NCBI GenBank assembly: GCA_030733815.1
Contig: JAUZQE010000019.1
Coordinates: 1-60,695 of the forward strand
Reading direction: 5' to 3'
From: Yanghanlia caeni
GTDB lineage: Bacteria; Pseudomonadota; Gammaproteobacteria; Burkholderiales; Burkholderiaceae_B
Length of the DNA stretch: 60,695 nt
Below are positions 53,128-60,695 of the stretch, piece after piece. Made by a program: the position numbers and the translations under genes. Each line of letters begins with the position of its first letter. Position 1 is the first letter of the stretch. Below the pieces are notes generated by a model that was not told where the DNA came from, searched no databases, and was given only the letters and a program-made list of their open reading frames with translations.

Positions 53128-54447
53128 ATGCCCGAAAGAAAAGGTTCGAGTGACGATAAAGCCTTGCATTGCTCCTTCTGCGGCAAGAACCAGCATGAAG
53201 TGCGCAAGCTTATCGCCGGGCCGTCGGTGTTCATCTGCGATGAATGCATCGACCTGTGTAACGACATCATCCTGGAAGAATCCCAAGAAGCCGCGCGCGA
53301 TGCCGTGCGCAACGAGCTTCCCGTACCCACCGAGATCAAGGCGTTTCTCGACGACTACGTAATCGGGCAGGAAAAGCCCAAGCGCACGCTTGCGGTGGCG
53401 GTTTACAACCACTACAAGCGCATCCGTTACGCAGAGGTCAAGGCAGACGACGTCGAACTCAGCAAGAGCAACATTCTGCTGATCGGCCCCACCGGTTCGG
53501 GCAAGACACTGCTTGCGCAGACCCTTGCACGCATGCTCGACGTTCCCTTCGTCATGGCAGACGCCACCACGCTCACCGAAGCGGGTTACGTGGGCGAAGA
53601 CGTCGAAAACATCATTCAAAAGCTGCTGCAGAACTGCAATTACGATGTCGAGAAGGCACAGCGTGCCATCATCTACATCGACGAAATCGACAAAATTTCG
53701 CGCAAGGCCGACAACCCGTCGATCACCCGCGACGTGTCGGGCGAGGGCGTGCAGCAGGCCCTGCTCAAGCTCATCGAGGGCACGGTGGCGTCGGTGCCCC
53801 CGCAGGGTGGCCGCAAGCACCCGAACCAGGATTTCGTGCAGATCGACACCACCAATATCCTGTTCATCGTCGGGGGCGCGTTCGACGGCCTCGAAAAAGT
53901 CATCCGCGACCGCACCGAACGCTCGGGCATCGGGTTTTCGGCCAGCGTGCATGCCAAGACTGAAAAAGGCGTGGGCGAACTGTTCACCGAAGTCGAACCC
54001 GAAGACCTTATCAAGTTCGGCCTCATTCCCGAACTGGTCGGGCGCCTGCCGGTGGTGGCCACCCTTCAGGAACTTGATGAAGACACGCTGGTGCGCATTC
54101 TTACCGAACCCAAGAATGCCCTCATCAAGCAGTTCCAGAAACTTTTTGCAATGGAAGATGTCGAACTGGAAGTGAGGCCTGCCGCTCTGTCGGCCATTGC
54201 CCAGCGAGCCATCCAGCGCCGCACCGGCGCACGTGGTCTGCGTTCCATAGTGGAACAGGCCTTGCTAGACACGATGTACGAGCTGCCCTCGCTGCAAAAT
54301 GTGCGCCGTGTGGTGCTCGATGAAAACGCGGTAACCGGAAAGGGCGTGCCCATTCTCATTTACGAAGACGACGAAACCGGCGAAGCGGCTGCCGGCACGC
54401 AACCCGAAGGAAGCGAGGCGTCGCGCAAGTTGAAGGGGGCTGCCTGA
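53128..54447 (+). CDS. clpX: ATP-dependent Clp protease ATP-binding subunit ClpX
   Basis: A 439-residue AAA+ unfoldase. The N-terminal zinc-binding domain has CSFC (residues ~14-17) and CDEC (~36-39). Walker A is GPTGSGKT (~122-129), Walker B is [10 protein letters not shown] (~184-193), and the ClpP-docking loop carries IGFSAS. It lies 119 bases after clpP on the same strand. It recognises ssrA-tagged and other substrates in the wider family. Confidence 0.97.
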   Translation: MPERKGSSDDKALHCSFCGKNQHEVRKLIAGPSVFICDECIDLCNDIILEESQEAARDAVRNELPVPTEIKAFLDDYVIGQEKPKRTLAVAVYNHYKRIRYAEVKADDVELSKSNILLIGPTGSGKTLLAQTLARMLDVPFVMADATTLTEAGYVGEDVENIIQKLLQNCNYDVEKAQRAIIYIDEIDKISRKADNPSITRDVSGEGVQQALLKLIEGTVASVPPQGGRKHPNQDFVQIDTTNILFIVGGAFDGLEKVIRDRTERSGIGFSASVHAKTEKGVGELFTEVEPEDLIKFGLIPELVGRLPVVATLQELDEDTLVRILTEPKNALIKQFQKLFAMEDVELEVRPAALSAIAQRAIQRRTGARGLRSIVEQALLDTMYELPSLQNVRRVVLDENAVTGKGVPILIYEDDETGEAAAGTQPEGSEASRKLKGAA

Positions 54448-54503
54448 CCCTACGTTCTTTATCTTCCGGCAAAGGGCGAATTGAATTCACTTCGGCTAGC
54501 TTG

Positions 54504-54531
54504 CTTGAAATATCCATCTTTGTCGCCATCT
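54504..54531 (+). promoter_or_regulatory. sigma-32-like (heat-shock) promoter of lon
   Basis: CTTGAAA (54504-54510) is a perfect sigma-32 -35 element. CGCCATCT (54524-54531) matches CCCCATNT at all but one fixed position, 13 bases downstream. The predicted transcript start near 54540 lies 70 bases before lon. lon is a classic heat-shock gene in E. coli, which supports the reading. Confidence 0.7.
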
Positions 54532-54552
54532 TCAACGACAGGAAATCGCTGA

Positions 54553-54576
54553 AAAGGGAGGCCCAGGCTTCCCTTT
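54553..54576 (+). other. 10-bp hairpin in the lon leader
   Basis: AAAGGGAGGC (54553-54562) pairs with GCTTCCCTTT (54567-54576), with one G-T pair, around a CCAG loop. It lies inside the predicted 5' leader of lon, 34 bases before the start codon. It may be the end of clpX transcription or a leader structure affecting lon expression. Confidence 0.5.
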
Positions 54577-54610
54577 CGCATCTATAGCCGAAACTTTAAG
54601 GAAAATGACT

Positions 54611-57097
<2,487 letters not shown>

Positions 57098-57119
57098 CAG
57101 CCCGTTCTGGCACATTGAC

Positions 57120-57157
57120 CAGCCCCGCTGCGTGGTGACACGGCAGCGGGGCTGTTT
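57120..57157 (+). terminator. rho-independent terminator of lon
   Basis: CAGCCCCGCTGC and GCAGCGGGGCTG form a 12-bp perfect stem around an 11-base loop, followed by TTT and GCATT. It starts 23 bases past the lon stop. Confidence 0.8.
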
Positions 57158-57255
57158 GCATTGGAAGCGTGAGATTACTGCATGAGGCGTGCGTTCGCCG
57201 CGGGGCATGGGTTCAGCGCCGGCGGCATGCGTGAGGTGCAGGCGGGCTCAGCGCT

Positions 57256-57494
57256 GTTCAGCTACAGCCGCATTGCTCAGTGCAGGTTCAGCTACAGCCG
57301 CATTGCTCAGTGCAGGTTCAGCTACAGCCGCATTGCTCAGTGCAGGTTCAGCTACAGCCGCATTGCTCAGTGCAGGTTCAGCTACAGCCGCATTGCTCAG
57401 TGCAGGTTCAGCTACAGCCGCATTGCTCAGTGCAGGTTCAGCTACAGCCGCATTGCTCAACGCGGGTTCAGTACAACCTCATTGCTCAATGCGG
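57256..57494. repeat. 30-bp tandem repeat array, eight copies
   Basis: A 30-bp unit beginning GTTCAGCTACAGCCGCATTG starts at 57256, 57286, 57316, 57346, 57376, 57406, 57436 and 57466. Copies 1-6 are identical, copy 7 differs at its 3' end, and copy 8 is a degenerate 29-bp version. The array lies between the convergent genes lon and lexA, after the lon terminator. Because 30 is a multiple of three, several frames stay open across it and encode decapeptide repeats, but none has a convincing ribosome-binding site. The rest of 57158-57533 shows no gene. Confidence 0.95.
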
Positions 57495-57533
57495 GTTCAG
57501 TGGGAGCGTGCCTTCAACAGTGGCCGCGTGCCT

Positions 57534-58190
57534 TCACTGCAGAGGCGTGGAGCGAATGAGCCCGACGGCGATGCCTTCGATGGCGAAGTCGTCGCCGGGG
57601 CGCACGGTGATGGGTGCGAAGTCGGGGTTTTCGGGCAGCAGTTGCACCAGTTTGCCCTGGCGCTGCAGGCGCTTGACCGTGACCTCGTCGCCGATGCGGG
57701 CCACCACGATTTGACCCGGCCGCGCTTCAGGCGTTTTACGAACTGCAAGCAGGTCGCCTTCGAGAATGCCGGCATCGCGCATGCTGAGCCCGCGAACGCG
57801 CAGAAGGTAGTCGGGCGTGGGGTTGAACAGGGTGGGTTCGACACCGATTTCGCGTTCGATGTGTTCTGCCGCCAGTATGGGGCTGCCCGCCGCGACGCGG
57901 CCCACGATGGGCAGCACCAGCGAGAGGGCTTCGGCGGCTGCCGCAGCAAGGCCGGGTGTGGAGGACGCCGCAGCGGGTTCGACCAGACGGATGCCCCGTG
58001 AGGCGCCGGCCGTGAGGGTGATGGCGCCTTTACGGGCGAGGGCCCGAAGATGGTCTTCGGCAGCATTGGGCGAACGGAAGCCCAGCGCCTGCGCGATTTC
58101 GGCCCGTGTGGGCGGAAAACCGGTACGCTGGATTTCAGACCGGATGAGGTCGAGTATTTGCTGCTGGCGGGCAGTGAGCTTGGTGGCCAT
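57534..58190 (-). CDS. lexA: LexA repressor
   Basis: A 218-residue SOS repressor and self-cleaving protease. The winged helix-turn-helix is at ~1-70 ([20 protein letters not shown] is the recognition region). The Ala-Gly cleavage site is Ala101-Gly102 (RVAAGSP). The catalytic dyad is Ser136 (GLSMRDAG) and Lys173 (VTVKRL). The linker around residues 72-90 is unusually Ala-rich. I chose the ATG at 58190 (MATKLT), the family start. A consensus LexA operator lies 8 bases upstream, so the gene is self-regulated. Confidence 0.96.
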   Translation of the reverse strand: MATKLTARQQQILDLIRSEIQRTGFPPTRAEIAQALGFRSPNAAEDHLRALARKGAITLTAGASRGIRLVEPAAASSTPGLAAAAAEALSLVLPIVGRVAAGSPILAAEHIEREIGVEPTLFNPTPDYLLRVRGLSMRDAGILEGDLLAVRKTPEARPGQIVVARIGDEVTVKRLQRQGKLVQLLPENPDFAPITVRPGDDFAIEGIAVGLIRSTPLQ

Positions 58191-58197
58191 TGGGATG

Positions 58198-58213
58198 CTG
58201 TTTAAATATACAG
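58198..58213 (-). promoter_or_regulatory. LexA operator (SOS box) of lexA
   Basis: CTGTTTAAATATACAG fits the CTGT-N8-ACAG consensus exactly and lies eight bases upstream of the lexA start codon. The AT-rich core is typical of strong LexA sites. Confidence 0.88.
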
Positions 58214-58277
58214 TCTGAATTTTGCCCTCTTTACTGTCGAAGATCAAGTAAAGGGGTGGAATGCGGCGGAGCATGAG

Positions 58278-59081
58278 ATGTACTATAAAAACATGAGCGA
58301 GCCCTCAGCGTGCACTTTCGTGGCGCCTCCATCGGGCAAACGCATCACCGCCCCCCCGTGCCGCCTGCGGCTCCCTCCCGAGCGTCTTGCACTTTTTCTG
58401 GATGTCGACGGCACGCTCGCGCCCATTACGGCACGTCCCGAATTTACTCGTGTTCCCGTCGATACCCGCCGCATCCTGAGGCGTTTGCAGGCGTCCGGTG
58501 TTGCCCTTGCAGCGCTGAGCGGTCGACCGCTGGTCCAGGTACGTCGCTTGCTACTTCCGCTCGACGTGCCCATTGCGGGTTCGCATGGTGCGCAGCTGCG
58601 TTTCAGTGCGGGGCGCAGTATCCGCAGCACGGCGCACTTGCCGCCCGGCGCAGCGGCCTGGCTGCAAAATGGGGTGGCGCAATTGCCCGACGTTTGGCTT
58701 GAGCGCAAGCCTTCTGCTCTTGCCATTCACTGGCGCCAGGCGCCACACATGCAGTCTGAGGTGGCCGCTCTCGCGGCGCGGTTTCTGGAACGCGCGCCCG
58801 GCTGGCAGCTGATCTGCGGGCATTGTGTGCACGAGCTTCGCGCCGTGGGTCGCCACAAGGGTGTCGCGTTGCGGCGCCTGATGCGCCAGGCGCCGTTCGC
58901 CGGCCGGTGGCCACTCGCCATTGGCGACGACCGTACCGATGAAGACGCATTTGCGGCAGCTCTGGAACTGGGCGGTGCGGCGATCCGGGTGGGGCCTGCT
59001 GCGAACACATGTGCGCCGTGGGCCGTGGCCGATACGACTGCACTGGCACGGTGGTTGGGCGCGTTGCTTGCACCAGATTGA
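58278..59081 (+). CDS. otsB: trehalose-6-phosphate phosphatase
   Basis: A 267-residue HAD phosphatase releasing trehalose from trehalose-6-phosphate. The nucleophile motif [12 protein letters not shown] is near residues 39-50, ALSGRPL near 77-83, [10 protein letters not shown] near 193-202, and [10 protein letters not shown] near 215-224. The ATG at 58278 has GGAG six bases upstream; a later ATG at 58293 has none. otsA follows 54 bases later, so the two form a trehalose-synthesis operon. otsB shares its upstream region with divergent lexA. Confidence 0.93.
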   Translation: MYYKNMSEPSACTFVAPPSGKRITAPPCRLRLPPERLALFLDVDGTLAPITARPEFTRVPVDTRRILRRLQASGVALAALSGRPLVQVRRLLLPLDVPIAGSHGAQLRFSAGRSIRSTAHLPPGAAAWLQNGVAQLPDVWLERKPSALAIHWRQAPHMQSEVAALAARFLERAPGWQLICGHCVHELRAVGRHKGVALRRLMRQAPFAGRWPLAIGDDRTDEDAFAAALELGGAAIRVGPAANTCAPWAVADTTALARWLGALLAPD

Positions 59082-59135
59082 GGCGAATCCGGCTCGGCCG
59101 TGGGGCTGACGGGTTCACCACCGGAAGGGGAGAAC

Positions 59136-60500
59136 ATGAAGAAGCACGGACGAGTAGTGATCGTGGCGAACCGCACACCGGCGGCAAAATCCGCCGGCGG
59201 GCTGGCCTCGGGGCTGTTGGATGCGTTACGGCGCGAACGCAGCCTGTGGTTCGGCTGGAACGGCGAATTGAGGGAAGACGACGGCAATTGCGTGCAGCTG
59301 TTCAGCTGCGACCGCCTCACTGTTGCAGCGATTCCGCTCAGCCCCGAAGCACATAACCGCTACTACAACGGATTTGCCAATGGGGTGCTGTGGCCGGCCT
59401 TTCACCACAGGCTTGATCTGATGCGCTTCAGCGACGATGATTACACGGGGTACCTTGAGGTCAATCGGCACATGGCCGCACAGCTGCGCCCCCTGCTGCA
59501 GGACGACGACCTGATCTGGGTGCACGACTACCATCTTCTTCCCTTTGCCGGCATGTGCCGGCGTCAGGGCATCCGGCAGCGCATGGGTTTCTTTCTGCAT
59601 ATTCCGTTTCCCGTGCCCAGCGTCGCACAGGCCATTCCCCGCATTGACGAACTGCTCGACGAGATGTGTGCCTACGACCTGCTGGGATTCCAAACCGAAG
59701 ACGACCGCAAGGCCTTTGTGAATTTGTGCCGGGAACGGCGGCCCCAGATACGGGTGCCGAACACAGGGGGGTACCCGATCGGGGTGGATCCGCTCGCCTT
59801 GCAGGCTGAGGCCGAGGCCGAGCCGGTGGTGCAATTGTGGCCCCGTGATCGAAGCATCCGGGGCATCATCAGCGTCGACAGGCTCGACTACACGAAAGGG
59901 CTGCCTGAACGCTTCAAGGCCTATGCCCTGCTGCTCGAGCAGCATCCCGAATTGCATGGCACCATGCAGCTGGTGCAGATTGCGCCGCCGTCGCGAACCG
60001 ACGTGCCCGCTTACGTCGATCTGCATCACGAACTCACGGGTCTGGCCGGCGAGATCCTGGGCAAGTATGGCGACCTGGAATGGCAGCCTTTGGTGTACGT
60101 GGAACGCCAGCTGGATCGCCCGGTGCTGATGCCGCTGTATCGCCAGGCGCGGGTCGGCCTGGTTACGCCCTTGCGAGACGGCATGAACCTGGTGGCGAAG
60201 GAATTCGTCGCTGCACAAGACCCGGCCGACCCCGGCGTACTGGTGTTGTCGCGGTTTGCAGGGGCAGCCTGCCAGCTCGATGGTGCGCTGCTTGTGAACC
60301 CGCATGATCCGGGCGAAATGGCGCAAGCCATGCTGCAGGCGTTATCAATGCCTCATGCCGAACGCGTTGCGCGTTACCGGCGCATGTGGGCAGTGCTGTG
60401 CGCCTCGGACATCGAAGGCTGGCGGGTGCGCTACCTCAAAGATCTGGAGGCGCTTGCCGCAACCGAGGAGACGCTGGCACCGGCCACCGCAGGCGCGTGA
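59136..60500 (+). CDS. otsA: trehalose-6-phosphate synthase
   Basis: A 454-residue GT20 glycosyltransferase joining UDP-glucose and glucose-6-phosphate. Motifs: [15 protein letters not shown] (residues ~128-142), [11 protein letters not shown] (~151-161), [17 protein letters not shown] (~246-262), and [16 protein letters not shown] (~347-362). I chose the ATG at 59136 because GGGGAG lies just upstream; an in-frame ATG at 59100 adds 12 unlikely residues. Together with otsB it makes trehalose, an osmotic and desiccation protectant. Confidence 0.95.
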   Translation: MKKHGRVVIVANRTPAAKSAGGLASGLLDALRRERSLWFGWNGELREDDGNCVQLFSCDRLTVAAIPLSPEAHNRYYNGFANGVLWPAFHHRLDLMRFSDDDYTGYLEVNRHMAAQLRPLLQDDDLIWVHDYHLLPFAGMCRRQGIRQRMGFFLHIPFPVPSVAQAIPRIDELLDEMCAYDLLGFQTEDDRKAFVNLCRERRPQIRVPNTGGYPIGVDPLALQAEAEAEPVVQLWPRDRSIRGIISVDRLDYTKGLPERFKAYALLLEQHPELHGTMQLVQIAPPSRTDVPAYVDLHHELTGLAGEILGKYGDLEWQPLVYVERQLDRPVLMPLYRQARVGLVTPLRDGMNLVAKEFVAAQDPADPGVLVLSRFAGAACQLDGALLVNPHDPGEMAQAMLQALSMPHAERVARYRRMWAVLCASDIEGWRVRYLKDLEALAATEETLAPATAGA

Positions 60501-60524
60501 CTTCTGCCCCAAGTTCTGCCCCAA

Positions 60525-60549
60525 GGCCCGAACGACACGCATTCGGGCC
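60525..60549 (+). terminator. hairpin after otsA
   Basis: GGCCCGAA (60525-60532) and TTCGGGCC (60542-60549) form a perfect 8-bp stem 24 bases past the otsA stop. No T-run follows, so it may be a weak or Rho-assisted terminator. Confidence 0.45.
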
Positions 60550-60577
60550 CTGGGAATTCATCCGATTGCGCGGGAAA

Positions 60578-60597
60578 CCTCGGCCTTCCGGCCGGGG
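60578..60597 (+). mobile_element. hairpin with the same stem as the left-edge IS-end-like hairpin
   Basis: CCTCGGCC and GGCCGGGG (loop TTCC) repeat exactly the stem at 48-67, in the same orientation, followed by AGGGATAGCGC. Both may be ends of IS200/IS605-type elements. No transposase is visible here either, because the window stops 98 bases later. Confidence 0.38.
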
Positions 60598-60608
60598 AGG
60601 GATAGCGC

Positions 60609-60684
60609 GGCACGTTTCACGTGCCCTGCTCCCGCATCTCCTTTCGAGGTTGCTATCCTTGCGTAGCCGTAGCCATCGCTACGC
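60609..60684 (+). repeat. two further hairpins at the right edge
   Basis: GGCACGT / ACGTGCC (60609-60625, loop TTC) and GCGTAGC / GCTACGC (60661-60684, 10-base loop) follow closely. With the hairpin at 60578 they make three stems in about 107 bases, as at an element terminus. No coding sequence is seen in 60501-60695. Confidence 0.5.
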
Positions 60685-60695
60685 TGAATAATCCG

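Noticed and set aside
57256-57494. CRISPR array
   Set aside because: The 30-bp units follow each other with no unique spacers, and no cas gene is near. It is a plain tandem repeat.
57182-57714. Repeat-rich proteins encoded across the 30-bp array
   Set aside because: Open frames exist in several phases on both strands only because the unit length is a multiple of three. None has a ribosome-binding site or non-repeat domain.

Overview
This window looks like a core-genome segment of a GC-rich betaproteobacterium of the order Burkholderiales, most likely family Alcaligenaceae (Bordetella / Castellaniella / Pusillimonas-like). The placement rests on recognisable gene orders (exbB-exbD-lpxK-trm112-kdsB-adk, dapC-dapD-dapE-prmB, tig-clpP-clpX-lon, clpS-clpA, convergent argG/argF with a DUF3579 gene) and on protein character. 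It is inference from memory of these families, not from a database search.

Layout. 1-120: a hairpin that looks like the right end of an IS200/IS605 (TnpB-type) element, plus a perfect palindrome. 117-2059: an SDR dehydrogenase divergent from an AraC_N-type regulator. 2076-3674: a small accessory patch holding an amidohydrolase remnant, a TacA/TacT (DUF1778/GNAT) toxin-antitoxin pair with a third CxxC gene, and tRNA-Ala(CGC). 3827-7862: a two-helix membrane protein, argG and argF around a shared bidirectional terminator, DUF3579, and ogt. 7931-12224: a MotA/MotB-like stator pair, rpsT and murJ. 12234-16940: acyl-CoA-type SDR, adk, kdsB, Trm112-like protein, lpxK, exbD, exbB, mostly read leftward with overlapping stops and starts. 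17319-20245: xseA, sodB, a DUF192 protein and a cold-shock protein. 20411-26919: clpS, clpA, pqiA, pqiB, pqiC. 27089-31968: livJHMGF branched-chain amino-acid uptake operon. 32103-38054: dut, coaBC, lspA, ileS, ribF read leftward. 38099-43763: purN, rsmB, a fatty-acid desaturase and uvrD read rightward. 43756-50669: ABC-F ATPase, prmB, dapE, dapD, dapC, gph read leftward. 50793-57097: tRNA-Leu(UAG), trigger factor, clpP, clpX, lon. 57256-57494: an eight-copy 30-bp tandem repeat. 57534-60500: lexA with its SOS box, then otsB and otsA. 60525-60695: a run of hairpins, one with exactly the same stem as the hairpin at the left edge.

How the genes work together. Most are housekeeping: arginine synthesis, nucleotide pools (adk, dut, purN), cofactors (coaBC, ribF), lysine/diaminopimelate, lipid A/Kdo and peptidoglycan export (lpxK, kdsB, murJ), translation (rpsT, ileS, rsmB, prmB, tRNAs), and a large proteostasis group (ClpS/ClpA, trigger factor, ClpP, ClpX, Lon). 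Regulation visible in the DNA includes a LexA operator before lexA, a sigma-32-like promoter before lon, paired DnaA-box-like sites upstream of xseA, and interleaved inverted repeats before the toxin-antitoxin operon.

I see no convincing wholly new multi-gene system. The best candidates for a second look are the third gene of the toxin-antitoxin operon and its damaged junction, the stator pair with its unusual linker and tail, the 30-bp repeat array, and the matching hairpins at both window ends, which may mean the window is a contig bounded by copies of one repeat.
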